Counted from the first letter of the stretch, positions 16,195 through 25,290 are shown. The stretch: 64,000 nucleotides of DNA from Exiguobacterium algae (GCF_018617875.1 NZ_JACSKZ010000001.1:124001-188000); one strand, 5' to 3'. The notes: a model not told the origin generated them from the letters alone. Program-made: numbers and translations.

Positions 16195-18759
16195 TCAATC
16201 GAACAAGGCGACGATGTCGTCATAGTTCACGTTCGGGTCAGGTCGGAGCTCGCCGTTCTCGATCGCCTCGAGCATACGCTGCTCCTTCTCCTTGAGTCGG
16301 ATGTAGATCTTCTCATCGACCATGTTCTGTCTATCGGGCTGGCCCTCCATCATCATGTAATGATAACGGGTGTATTGTCCCTCTTGGAGTCCCAGACGAT
16401 GGATCCGGTCCCTCGACTGGAGCATATGGGTGAGATTGAACGAATACTCGAGATAGACCGCGTCGTGACAGACATGATGGAGCGACACCGACTCCGCCAG
16501 CGTGTGCGGGTTCGTGACGATGACATCGAACTCACGGTTCTGGAAGGCACGGATCAGTCGCTCGCGCTCCTCCTGTGGCGTGCTGCCATAGATGACGGCG
16601 GACCTGATCCCGTTCGACAAGAGCTCCTCATGGACCCTGTCTATTGTATGCACGAACATGCACCAGACCACCGCGGTCTTGCCCTCCCTGTGGAGGGAGG
16701 TGACGGTGTCGATGGCACGACGGAACTTCCGTGTCTCTCGGACGGACCTGAGGAGACGTATCTCCTCCATATCCAAGGAGACATCGGGCTGCCCCTCCCC
16801 GTCCAGAAGAGGGATTTCAGCCGCATCCTCCCCGAACATCTCCGCCATGTCGATGTTCCGGAGGACGAGCTCCGGGCTCGATGCCGCCTGGATGAGACGG
16901 ATATAAAGGGCGAACGGGTTCCCACGGTACTTCCGATAGAGGAGGTCGATGATGCGCTGTTCCGTGTCGTCTGCGACGATTCTGTAAAGGATGTCGTCAT
17001 CCGCATCCGGCACGCCGAGCTCCCGCTTGTTCGTTCGCCAGAAGAACGGCGCCAGCTTCATGTTCACCTCTTGGACCTTCGACTCGTTCGGTTCCTTTAG
17101 CTCGTAAGGCTTGAAATTGAAGAATGACTTGTATTCCTCACCGTACAGGATGTTGAGGAAGTTATAGATGTCCTCATAGGTGTTGGGTATCGGCGTCCCG
17201 GTGAGGACGAACTTGTAAGGCGCCAGGGGCGCCAACGCCTTCGCGGACTTCGCACGTATGCTGTTCAGCCCCTTGATTTTATGGACCTCGTCAAAGACCA
17301 GCATGGTGGAGCGGTCGATCACCTCGGAGAGGACCCGCTCATATTTACCCAGCGACTCGTAGTTGACCAGGATAAGGTCATAGAGGTGGGCGTCGGTCTT
17401 CAGGGCGAGCAACGGCTCGACCGAGTCATGGATGTCGAGCACCCTGAGGTCTCGCTTGTCCCCGAAGTTTGCCCGGAACTCGTCCTTCCATGAGATGAAC
17501 GTGTTCTTCGGCCCGATGACGACGAGCCGCTCGACCTTGTTCACCTCTCTCGAGGAGAGGTATGCATATGCGCCATAGATCATCGAGGTCTTCCCCGCAC
17601 CTGGGACGGAGAAGTTCGCCGCCTTCTGCATCTCGACCATATAGAAGGCCGAACGCATCTGCCGCTCCCGTAGCTTTCGTTCGAGTTCCCTGTCCACCAC
17701 GCTCGAGAAGGTCTCGTACTTTCGTTGAACCTTCTCATGTGACGATTTGAGGAGACGCGCATATTCCGCCCTCTCCTCGATCATGAACTCCTGGTCTCCC
17801 AGGTATTGCCGGAGGCGTTCGGTGACGACGACCTCGAAGCCACGTCTTTCCCCGAGGCGTTCCAGATGGCTGATCACCTTCTTGATCTCCATATAGGTGA
17901 GATCCGACCGGAAAGTAGGATATCCCCCGTCGCAGAACGGCACGAGCGTCCTCGTCAATGTGCGCTCGTTCGCACGTAACTTGCCGGGCGCCACCCGGTC
18001 ATGGACGACGAGCCTGCCCTGATCCAACGTCAGGACCAGGGCGTCGTCCAACAGCATCTCTTTGTCCAATATGATCTTCCCCTTGTCTCTTCTCAGGATA
18101 TGACTCAGCACGAGCTCCTCGAACTCCCTGACACGGACACCGTGTCTGCCCGAACCGTCAGACCAGAGGCTCTCGAACTCCTCGATGGCCCTGTCGATTT
18201 TTTGACGGTCGAAGTCTGAGCACAGCCAGGTCCCCGTGACGTCAAACGACTCATAGTTGTGCTCGATGGCGGCGCGTGTCTCGTTGTTGGACCCGGTGAA
18301 ATAGAGGATGTTCCCTTCTGCGTCCCTGACGAGCCCGAACTTGGAGTGGAACAGTCCGGCACGGATGAAGCCGACCCGGACGTCCACGACCCCTCTCGCG
18401 ATAAGATGGGCCAGGTTCGAGAAGTCCGCCTCTTCCTGGAGAGAGAGCTTCTCGTCGAGTCGGTCCAACAGGTCCTCCTCGAGCTCACGTCTCAGACGAT
18501 ATCCCTCGGTCATCTGAAGGAAGTCCTCTTCTGCGATCTCCTCGGAGATGATGAGGCGCATCCTTCCCCCATTCCGGACAAGCCCTTGAATTCCTTTCGC
18601 ATAATGCGCGAACGCCTTCCCGCTGAAATACCCGCTCACACGGTCATAGGAGACGGCGTTCGACAGGACCGGCTCATAGAAGGTTTTCGCGATGCTCGTC
18701 TGATTTGTATAATATGAGGGTTTCAGGTCGAGGAGGCGAAAGTCCGACTCGGCCCTCAT
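16195..18759 (-). CDS. Phospholipase D-like/SNF2 helicase fusion
   Basis: An 854-residue fusion. Residues 15-200 are a PLD-like domain (SGYFSGKAF; HSKFG at 138-142; FTGSNNET at 154-161, the second half of the HKD-type site). Residues 375-800 are a SNF2-type superfamily 2 helicase: Walker A VPGAGKTS (385-392), DEVHKIKG box (490-497), LTGTPIPN (519-526), motif V region VTNPHTLAESVSL (748-760) and motif VI QSRDRIHRLG (781-790). Such fusions occur in restriction and DISARM-like loci, where the motor moves along or remodels DNA and the PLD part may cut. Its start overlaps the ParB2 stop by four bases, so the two are translationally coupled. Confidence 0.85.
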   Translation of the reverse strand: MRAESDFRLLDLKPSYYTNQTSIAKTFYEPVLSNAVSYDRVSGYFSGKAFAHYAKGIQGLVRNGGRMRLIISEEIAEEDFLQMTEGYRLRRELEEDLLDRLDEKLSLQEEADFSNLAHLIARGVVDVRVGFIRAGLFHSKFGLVRDAEGNILYFTGSNNETRAAIEHNYESFDVTGTWLCSDFDRQKIDRAIEEFESLWSDGSGRHGVRVREFEELVLSHILRRDKGKIILDKEMLLDDALVLTLDQGRLVVHDRVAPGKLRANERTLTRTLVPFCDGGYPTFRSDLTYMEIKKVISHLERLGERRGFEVVVTERLRQYLGDQEFMIEERAEYARLLKSSHEKVQRKYETFSSVVDRELERKLRERQMRSAFYMVEMQKAANFSVPGAGKTSMIYGAYAYLSSREVNKVERLVVIGPKNTFISWKDEFRANFGDKRDLRVLDIHDSVEPLLALKTDAHLYDLILVNYESLGKYERVLSEVIDRSTMLVFDEVHKIKGLNSIRAKSAKALAPLAPYKFVLTGTPIPNTYEDIYNFLNILYGEEYKSFFNFKPYELKEPNESKVQEVNMKLAPFFWRTNKRELGVPDADDDILYRIVADDTEQRIIDLLYRKYRGNPFALYIRLIQAASSPELVLRNIDMAEMFGEDAAEIPLLDGEGQPDVSLDMEEIRLLRSVRETRKFRRAIDTVTSLHREGKTAVVWCMFVHTIDRVHEELLSNGIRSAVIYGSTPQEERERLIRAFQNREFDVIVTNPHTLAESVSLHHVCHDAVYLEYSFNLTHMLQSRDRIHRLGLQEGQYTRYHYMMMEGQPDRQNMVDEKIYIRLKEKEQRMLEAIENGELRPDPNVNYDDIVALFD

Positions 18760-19970
18760 AGGGAGTCCAGTCTCTCCCGCAACAGGTTCACCAATCGGTC
18801 GAACTCACCCTTCGTATGTGCATCCATCCTGGACACCTGCTCCGTGTCGATGTTCTCGAGCGCCTTGAGCGAGGTGTTCAAAGCATCGACCGGTTTCATC
18901 TGGGCCCGTGTGATGGCCGTCTCCTCGGTACGACGGCTCACGATGTAAGATGCCTCGGAACGAACCTGTTCGAGGTCCTTGTTCACCTCACGGATCGTCG
19001 AGATATCGACGGTCTCCCTCTCCTGGAAGGCGTCGTGCACCTCGTCCACGATGTCCTCGAACTCCTCTAGGAATTCCTCACGGTTCTTGCTGCCGAGGAT
19101 GTCTTTTCCGATTCTACGGATGTAACGGGTGAGGTCTCTTTCTTTCGAAGTGCTCAATGCCGTGAAGAGCGCGTCCTGTACCCGGATGCGGTCCTCCTCG
19201 TCCTTCTCTTTCCGTAGGATCCCCGTCATCTCCTGTAGTGGACCGTCGAGCTCGAGCTCACGTGCGACATAGAACTTGCCTTCCGCATTGATGAACTTGA
19301 GGTACTCGACCATGAGGTCGGCCTTCTCGAGCATCTTCTTGACATCAGATTCTTTCTTGCCGATGTTCGCCGCGTATTCCTTGGTCGTGAAGTAACGGTT
19401 GATCCGGATGTCGTTATAGACGTCGACCAGGTTGTCGATGGCGTTATAATCGACCGGACGTTCTTCCCCATGCTGGATGCGCAGCTCGAGTCGCTTGATG
19501 TCGGCGTCCGTCAGTCCTTCCTCAGGGTCGAGGATGACGGCCTCGAAGAAAAGGTCTCCGCCGTCCTCACGCTTGAGCTGACGAAGGCAGGTGAAGCGTC
19601 GGTTGCCGTCGACAACGGTCCCGTTGTTCAACACAACACCGGCATGGATTTGCCCGAGGGCCTTGATGTTCTTCTTCGTCTTCTCGAGTGCGGTCCGGTT
19701 CGAGTCGACGATCATCGTCTCGACCTTCTCGTTATACTCGTCTTTTGAAAGCTCGTCCACGACGACCCCTTCGGACTCGAGTTTGTTCATCCAGCTGATG
19801 ATACGTCCGTTACGCTTGTTGTAGAGGAGAAGGTCGAGAGGGATTCGATGGACTTCAAAGCTCCGTATTTCCCCCTTCAAGGCCAACTTTCGTTTCTGGT
19901 CGGTTCGCATGATGTCCTGTCCGACCCTTGTATGTAAATCAATCTTTTCAATATTGGTTTCTGTTCTCAA
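18756..19970 (-). CDS. ParB/Srx-like protein, copy 2 (DGNRR)
   Basis: A 404-residue paralog of the protein at 12592: DGNRRFTCLR at 121-130, RNGRIISWMN at 53-62, and near-identical blocks through the C-terminus (TSL.ALE.ID, EF.RL). The start is a TTG (19970) with a moderate ribosome site (AACGGGG). It lines up with the ribosome-supported start of copy 1. It lies 46 bases after the 853-residue gene and overlaps the helicase gene by four bases. Two copies in one locus, each beside its own large HTH protein, suggest matched pairs. Nucleotide-dependent DNA loading is a family-based guess. Confidence 0.7.
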   Translation of the reverse strand: MRTETNIEKIDLHTRVGQDIMRTDQKRKLALKGEIRSFEVHRIPLDLLLYNKRNGRIISWMNKLESEGVVVDELSKDEYNEKVETMIVDSNRTALEKTKKNIKALGQIHAGVVLNNGTVVDGNRRFTCLRQLKREDGGDLFFEAVILDPEEGLTDADIKRLELRIQHGEERPVDYNAIDNLVDVYNDIRINRYFTTKEYAANIGKKESDVKKMLEKADLMVEYLKFINAEGKFYVARELELDGPLQEMTGILRKEKDEEDRIRVQDALFTALSTSKERDLTRYIRRIGKDILGSKNREEFLEEFEDIVDEVHDAFQERETVDISTIREVNKDLEQVRSEASYIVSRRTEETAITRAQMKPVDALNTSLKALENIDTEQVSRMDAHTKGEFDRLVNLLRERLDSL

Positions 19971-20016
19971 TCTGATAACCCCGTTCCTGATGAATGTCTA
20001 AATGTATGTCTTTGTT

Positions 20017-22578
20017 TCAATAGATGCTGGACAGGAAGGTCTCCTTGTTCCGATAGACCTTCCCGGTCTCTGGTGAGAAATGGCCTCCGCGCTCTTTGGT
20101 CGACTCAATCAGCTTTGCTCGGTTCAAGGAAATCTGATAACGTTCCTCAAGCTCTGCCATCAGAAAATGGACGTCAAGACCATCTTCAGATGGCAAATGT
20201 TCGAGATAGAATTGTCCGATCGTCCTCTTCTCTTTCGCAAAATAAAAGATGTCCCCTCCAATGGTCGGGATGAAGTTCACCCCATCTTGTAGTCGGATGA
20301 GCCTCTCATAGAAGACTTTCTCCATTCCAAGATTGAACAATGGAGAGTCGATTTCTTCTTGAATCTGTGGTAACGTGAAGTACTCTGCTCCAAGCCCACT
20401 CGCGAACCGCACAAGTTTGACGATTTCAACCTCGATTTCTTGTTTCGTGATACCTGAACGCTCCATGCGACCAAGGCTGATGTAATGGTCCTCGTCGAAT
20501 CTGAATATCTCTAGATTCGTCTCAAGGTCCTTCAACACTTTAAAATATGTCTGTGTTCTTGAAGCGGGTGTATACTCTATCCGGTACAAATCTTGAGACC
20601 TGATTTTGCTCCTGAAATAGGATTCTCCGCTGCCGAACTCCTGTCTGACGATGAATCCTCCCCTTATGACATATCCTATGGTCGAAAGGACAGCCTTGTT
20701 TAGAAACTTGTCATACAGTTCAGGTTTGTCCGGATAGGCATCCAAGAGTTGGTCGAACGTATAGATATCTTCGACAAGGACAGAAGAGAGCCAATCCCCT
20801 TCTTCGAGCGAAATGGAGGGCGTTTCAGTGATCAAGATGTTATCCGGGGTCAGGTGGTGCCCCAAATCCGTTTGAATCAAACTGCGCATCGAAGGGACGT
20901 GCAGTCCAAAGTTGTCCTCCAGGTATCCCAAGAACTTCTCAAGCGGCATGGGACTATGTTCTGCGATGAGATGACGTAACCATGACTTCTTGTCTTCGAC
21001 ATTGATTGCCAGCTCTGGCATCCTCCCCATGATCACATGAGGGTGATCAATCTTGTTTTTGATGAGATTATGGAGTTCATATGCATCCTGACAATCCAAC
21101 TCTTGCATGAGCTCCCTGTCCAAATCATAGATAAAGCGGGCATGGTAGATTCCAGGTTCCAGGTTCAATAATCTTCCAACCCTTTCTAACCGATCTTCGG
21201 TGCACACATCCGGCGAGTGATACCTGACTCGTAGACCATTGGAGCCGATAATATGTTTCGAACGGCTTGCCAGGCCCATGAGGCTCCTTTCGTCGACCCT
21301 CAGACCAATCGCAGTCTCTTCGGGAAAGAAATCATCGATATATTGTTGATAGAGGACTGCCACCTCCTCGATGCGAAGTGCACGGTCGCGGGCATTCTCG
21401 AACACTACTCTCTCAAGGATGCTCTTCTTGCTAAAAGGAACCAGACGATCGTCAATCGGAAAGACAGAGAGGTATTGCTCGAAGTTCCTCCTTTGCTCCT
21501 CGTTCAACCTCGTGTACATTTCCAAAATGTCACTTGTACCACTTGTGGCCTTTGCATCCAAAAGTCTGAAGATTGCAGGGCTTTCCTCGAATATCGTCAC
21601 AAACGCTTCCTCTGTCATTGCAAAACGCCGGAACCTGCGCAGGTATCTTTTGGCTTCTTTCACATGCGATATCGGAATCCACTCCAGCGTCGTCTTCAAT
21701 TTCTGTGAGACACGCTGCTTCGAGACATCCAACCTGTCCGCCATTTCTTGTAAGCTCAATCCTTCCTTGAATCTCATTGATACGAGCTCTTTATTCGGAA
21801 TATATTCAGACGACATGATGTCCATGAATGCTCGTCTTAATTTTTCCACATCATGTCCATCCACCTTCAGTAAACCCTTTTCTTCAGCTCTTTTCAAAAT
21901 AACGGAGACGCGCCTCTCGTCGACTCCGAGTCTCCCCTTGAGCTCTTCCACAGTGAAGTTTTTAGGGAGCGAGTCGTAACAGTTGCTGACGAACTCTCTC
22001 TCCAACACGTTCATCTCTCTTTTCCCGATTTTATCAGAGACTTCCACCCTCACAGGGTCGAGGTGAGCGACATTAGACCCTGAGCTCTCGAAGGAGGCGC
22101 TCATCTCCACCTCGAACGCTCGATAAGCATCCATAAGCTTTTGATACGTGGTCAGCCTGTTCCGTCCCCCGGTCATCTCCTTGAACGTGTCATAATCGAC
22201 GTCCTTGAAAGATATGTAATCGAATCCTCTGCTTCCCAGTAATCTCGGGAGTGATTCATTTACCCCCGTACCTAGAAAAATCAGATGGTAGAAGGTCCTT
22301 CTCGAACACAATTCATAGAATCTCTCGGGTCCATATAATTCGACGAGTTCTCCAAGGGTGATTTTGACCGGCTCCCGAAACCTAATGAGCGTCTCCTCGT
22401 CGCCCATCAGGAAATCGTCAGGTGTCAACCCTTGACGTATCAATTGAACTGCCGTGTGAAACGTGAAACGATATCCTTCCTTCTCTGCGACATCAATCAA
22501 CCCCAAAAAACTATTTTGTAGATCCTTGAGGGGGATATCATGATACCTGCCTCCCCCTTGACCAGGTAGTCTGTCCAT
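20017..22578 (-). CDS. Large sigma-region-4-like HTH protein, long form
   Basis: An 853-residue protein. Residues 1-160 are specific to this form and include TFKEMTGGRNRLTTYQKL, which looks like a small helical DNA-binding element. Residues 262-300 (NKELVSMRFKEGLSLQEM, ADRLDVSKQRVSQKLKTTL) form a convincing sigma-70 region-4 type helix-turn-helix. From there to the end it parallels the 694-residue protein. The last 240 residues also parallel the C-terminus of the Sau3AI-like protein at 23009 (PTIGGDIFYF, RGGHFSPETGKVYRNKETF). No enzyme motif is visible. First intact gene of the helicase operon; ATG after GAGGAAGATGAGGA. Function unknown; a DNA-reading platform is likely. Confidence 0.6.
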   Translation of the reverse strand: MDRLPGQGGGRYHDIPLKDLQNSFLGLIDVAEKEGYRFTFHTAVQLIRQGLTPDDFLMGDEETLIRFREPVKITLGELVELYGPERFYELCSRRTFYHLIFLGTGVNESLPRLLGSRGFDYISFKDVDYDTFKEMTGGRNRLTTYQKLMDAYRAFEVEMSASFESSGSNVAHLDPVRVEVSDKIGKREMNVLEREFVSNCYDSLPKNFTVEELKGRLGVDERRVSVILKRAEEKGLLKVDGHDVEKLRRAFMDIMSSEYIPNKELVSMRFKEGLSLQEMADRLDVSKQRVSQKLKTTLEWIPISHVKEAKRYLRRFRRFAMTEEAFVTIFEESPAIFRLLDAKATSGTSDILEMYTRLNEEQRRNFEQYLSVFPIDDRLVPFSKKSILERVVFENARDRALRIEEVAVLYQQYIDDFFPEETAIGLRVDERSLMGLASRSKHIIGSNGLRVRYHSPDVCTEDRLERVGRLLNLEPGIYHARFIYDLDRELMQELDCQDAYELHNLIKNKIDHPHVIMGRMPELAINVEDKKSWLRHLIAEHSPMPLEKFLGYLEDNFGLHVPSMRSLIQTDLGHHLTPDNILITETPSISLEEGDWLSSVLVEDIYTFDQLLDAYPDKPELYDKFLNKAVLSTIGYVIRGGFIVRQEFGSGESYFRSKIRSQDLYRIEYTPASRTQTYFKVLKDLETNLEIFRFDEDHYISLGRMERSGITKQEIEVEIVKLVRFASGLGAEYFTLPQIQEEIDSPLFNLGMEKVFYERLIRLQDGVNFIPTIGGDIFYFAKEKRTIGQFYLEHLPSEDGLDVHFLMAELEERYQISLNRAKLIESTKERGGHFSPETGKVYRNKETFLSSIY

Positions 22579-22602
22579 TCCTCATCTTCCTCGCAATCTT
22601 TG

Positions 22603-22872
22603 TCATGGTCTGTGTTGAGATTTCAAATAAGCCTCTAGGGCACGGCGTATGATTTCATCTTCAGTGACGTTCTCTTTTCTGACGACATTGAGCCCCGCCC
22701 TGGAAAGGACATCTTCCCGGTCATCAAAACTGATTTTTATGTTCAGGGTCTTTTGCCTAACACTTTTGATGACACGACTCCCCTGCCGTCTAGCAGCATC
22801 CTCTTCACCTCAGACGTCAATATCTTCTATTTCTGTTAGGGAGGGATTATTCACTGCTATATAAAAAAACAT
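22603..22872 (-). pseudogene. Small RHH-like gene interrupted by an in-frame TGA
   Basis: A minus-strand frame begins at an ATG at 22872 (or GTG at 22854), meets TGA at 22810-22812, and continues in the same frame for 68 codons to 22603. The second part reads as a small DNA-binding protein: QKTLNIKISFDDREDVL, then EDEIIRRALEAYLKS, reminiscent of ribbon-helix-helix C-termini. It ends 24 bases before the 853-residue gene, on the same strand, so it would head that operon. Either a nonsense mutation has inactivated it, or translation starts at an unusual codon after the TGA. No strong ribosome site is visible for either start. Confidence 0.45.
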
Positions 22873-22884
22873 CAACTCTGATGT
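22869..22884. promoter_or_regulatory. Inverted repeat at head of helicase operon
   Basis: ACATCA and TGATGT arms around a four-base centre overlap the ATG of the broken RHH-like gene. Position fits an autoregulatory operator. AT-rich promoter-like sequence (TATAATATATAATATTG) lies between here and the divergent gene. Confidence 0.35.
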
Positions 22885-22956
22885 ATAAAAGGTGAAGACT
22901 GGATTATAATATATAATATTGTTGTAAAATTTAATGAAGTGGAGCAGCGAAAATAC

Positions 22957-22987
22957 ATTTTCTAATTAAATTCCATATATAGAAAAT
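22957..22987. promoter_or_regulatory. Inverted repeat upstream of Sau3AI-like gene
   Basis: Perfect 8-bp arms ATTTTCTA and TAGAAAAT with a 15-base spacer, ending just before the ribosome site of the gene at 23009. Candidate operator. Confidence 0.35.
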
Positions 22988-23008
22988 TATAATGAGAGAG
23001 GGATTTTT

Positions 23009-24535
23009 ATGCAAGAATTTCTTGAAGTATTTGATACATATATCTGCAAGGGTGCGCGACAGTTGTCCTGGGACGTCGGTCTCAACCCTGACCTTAATGA
23101 GAGTAAGGCGAAGACTTCAAATATAACGAAAAGGCTAATCGACCGCCATCAAGGTGCGATTGAGCGCCTGGAGAACAATTCCAAAGGACGATTGATGATA
23201 AAGTCCGTCAACCTCAACAAGGAAGGAAAATCAAAACAGAACACCGTCCTTGAAGAAATCGATTTCCTCTCTTGGGTGGGAACAGGATGGGAAGACAGTG
23301 CCATCTTTAGATGTCTCGGGGAGACGACATTCCTTTTCATTGTGTTTGGGGAAAACAAAGAAGGTGATGTGTTTTTTCTCGGTCCCGTTCTTTGGAAACT
23401 TCCCCATGACGAAGTAGGAAAGTTGAAGTCATATTGGCAGATGGTGACGAACATCTTGAAGCAAGGCGTCCAGATGTGGGAAGCTCCATGGGGAAACAAC
23501 ATTATTACAAAGAACAATCTCCCGGGGCAGGCGGCGCATAAGATGATACATATAAGACCAAAAGCTAACAACAAGAACGATGTCACCCTTCTCCCCGACG
23601 GACAGACGATTACCAAACAAGGTCTTTGGTTGAACGCGAAATATGTGACCGATATCGTTTCGACGCTCTTTGAGAATAGAAAGGATGAAATCAATTTCAA
23701 GAGAGACATGTTGTCTGAAGCCATCGAGTTGGATGAGGTGACACTAAACTCCCTCAAAGGAATGTTGAAGGAGGAAGCCTACACCCCAGAAACTTTCGTC
23801 GAAGCCTGCAAGGCTGTAATCCCAGGTTTTGGGGTGGATTCGATCAGTAAGGACTTCGTGGAGAGTCTCGGCTTTAGAATATCCTCACCATATATCCTCA
23901 ATAAAAAATATCTGGACAGTCGTTCATACATTGAGAATATCGTCCTTAGGAACGACTATTTCAGAATGGAGGACACCCCAATCCTGTCCCATCCTTTTGC
24001 TTCAAGGATGATGGCGAAGATGAGGAGCGGATGGAGAATCATCGAAATCGAGCCAGATTTCTATATCACGGAACGATCGCTCGTCCGTGCCGGCATAACC
24101 ATCCGGTTGTTGGAGTCCTATCGTGAGTCGGTCTTCGGGCTGATGAAATCTGACCGTTTCTACACGATAGAGCAACTCATCGACCTCTTGGCACACGATC
24201 CACTCGAGGAATATGGATTCGATAAGAAAGTCTATGAGGGGATTTTGATGAGACCGGGGAAGATTGCGAATCTCCGAGTCGGCCGAAGAATATTGTTCAT
24301 AAATGGAATGATTAAAGATACACAGAAATATCTGATTGATAGTCTCATTAAAGGTGAGAACAACAAAAAAATCGATGAAGTCGAGGAAAAATTTATTTCT
24401 ACATTTGGGGGTGACATAGGTACTAGTGACCTTATTAAACTGTGTGTGAGGTCCGGGTACCATTTCGATACCGATCTAGAGATGGTGTTCGATTCCAAGC
24501 AATCGTATTTAGAGTTTATTTATTCCCAGAATTAA
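23009..24535 (+). CDS. Sau3AI/MutH-like DNA-binding domain fused to island C-terminal domain
   Basis: Residues 10-225 match what I recall of the Sau3AI C-terminal MutH-fold domain: IKSVNLNKEGKSKQ, WEDSAIFRCLGETTFLF, VLWKLP, HIRPKANNKND (181-191) and TKQGLWLNAKYV (202-213). The catalytic pattern of active MutH domains (D...ExK) reads RLMIK (61-65) here, so the Glu is replaced by Met. I predict a sequence reader without cleavage activity. Residues about 290-508 align with the C-termini of the 694- and 853-residue proteins (EPDFYITERSLVRAGIT against DEDHYISLGRMERSGIT; SGYHFDTDLEMVFDSKQSYL). ATG after GAGAGAGGG. Divergent from the helicase operon, with a shared promoter region. Confidence 0.7.
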   Translation: MQEFLEVFDTYICKGARQLSWDVGLNPDLNESKAKTSNITKRLIDRHQGAIERLENNSKGRLMIKSVNLNKEGKSKQNTVLEEIDFLSWVGTGWEDSAIFRCLGETTFLFIVFGENKEGDVFFLGPVLWKLPHDEVGKLKSYWQMVTNILKQGVQMWEAPWGNNIITKNNLPGQAAHKMIHIRPKANNKNDVTLLPDGQTITKQGLWLNAKYVTDIVSTLFENRKDEINFKRDMLSEAIELDEVTLNSLKGMLKEEAYTPETFVEACKAVIPGFGVDSISKDFVESLGFRISSPYILNKKYLDSRSYIENIVLRNDYFRMEDTPILSHPFASRMMAKMRSGWRIIEIEPDFYITERSLVRAGITIRLLESYRESVFGLMKSDRFYTIEQLIDLLAHDPLEEYGFDKKVYEGILMRPGKIANLRVGRRILFINGMIKDTQKYLIDSLIKGENNKKIDEVEEKFISTFGGDIGTSDLIKLCVRSGYHFDTDLEMVFDSKQSYLEFIYSQN

Positions 24536-24643
24536 TTTTGATATAGCTGGCTTGGTTTTGCCAATGGTAATACAGGAATTGAAACGCGTCTACAAAAAAT
24601 CTGTGTGATATCAGGTTGCCAGCACGAGTGGAAGTCTATAAAG

Positions 24644-24687
24644 ATAGCCTAACGAAATGCATTATTTATTCGTCAGGCTATTTTTTG
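24644..24687 (+). terminator. Terminator downstream of Sau3AI-like gene
   Basis: Twelve-base arms (ATAGCCTAACGA with TCGTCAGGCTAT, one mismatch) are followed by TTTTTT. It lies 110 bases past the stop codon. Confidence 0.6.
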
Positions 24688-24689
24688 TG

Positions 24690-25290
24690 GACTGCGAAAC
24701 ACATTCACGATAAGTCTTTCTTCGCGAACTCGCTGTTGAAGAGAATTGAGGATGTTACGTCCCCCATTCCAAACATCTTGTCTGTAAATTTTGAAACAAT
24801 TGACTTCATATAATTGACGGATCCGGTCGATCCAGCGATTCACTTTGCGCCGCGAGGCGCTCGGCGAGCGCTTTCGGTGATGGGTTATCGGCGCTGTCCT
24901 TCGGATATCGTTGTAAACCGTTTGCCGACTGACGGAGAATCTACGGGCAATCGAAGTGACCGACTCCCCGGTCTCGTATGCCTTCTTGACGCCTAGTGTT
25001 CGATGCCAAGAAGGGTGGTCCCATCTGCCGTCATCATCCCCAGCGTCGTCCGTTGAGACAATCTCTGACGCGCACTCTCCTATCTCTAAGCCGAAACTTC
25101 CGGGCAATAACGTGTGGCAAACCTTCTCGAAAAGGTCCGATAGGTTCTTGAGGAGATGAAAATGATCAAGAACCTCTGTAATGTTCCATTGAAATCACGA
25201 CCTTTTGTCCGATTATACAACGATAATGCGAAAACATCACTCTCACCTAAAGTGCGTAAGAACCATTTTTTTCTAGCGTTCACAGAAGCT
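24690..25290 (-). pseudogene. Degraded ISL3-family transposase
   Basis: The minus strand encodes EVLDHFHLLKNLSDLFEKV (near 25100-25170), the usual ISL3 stretch after the second catalytic Asp. In the same frame follows an internal helix-turn-helix (GESVTSIARRFSVSRQTVYN) as in the longer ISL3 transposases. The 5' part is in another frame (GESDVFALSLYNRTKGRDF) and the 3' part lacks the final catalytic region, so the gene is frameshifted and truncated. I cannot identify terminal inverted repeats. It marks past insertion at the edge of the Sau3AI-like/helicase block. Confidence 0.6.

Noticed and set aside
16084-17100. 338-codon plus-strand frame opposite the helicase
   Set aside because: Antisense shadow; the minus strand carries helicase motifs throughout.
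22810-22812. TGA as selenocysteine or programmed readthrough codon
   Set aside because: No selenocysteine-insertion hairpin recognised and no Cys-rich redox context; mutation or alternative start is simpler.
23149-23757. 202-codon minus-strand frame opposite the Sau3AI-like gene
   Set aside because: The plus strand matches the Sau3AI domain; this frame has no support.
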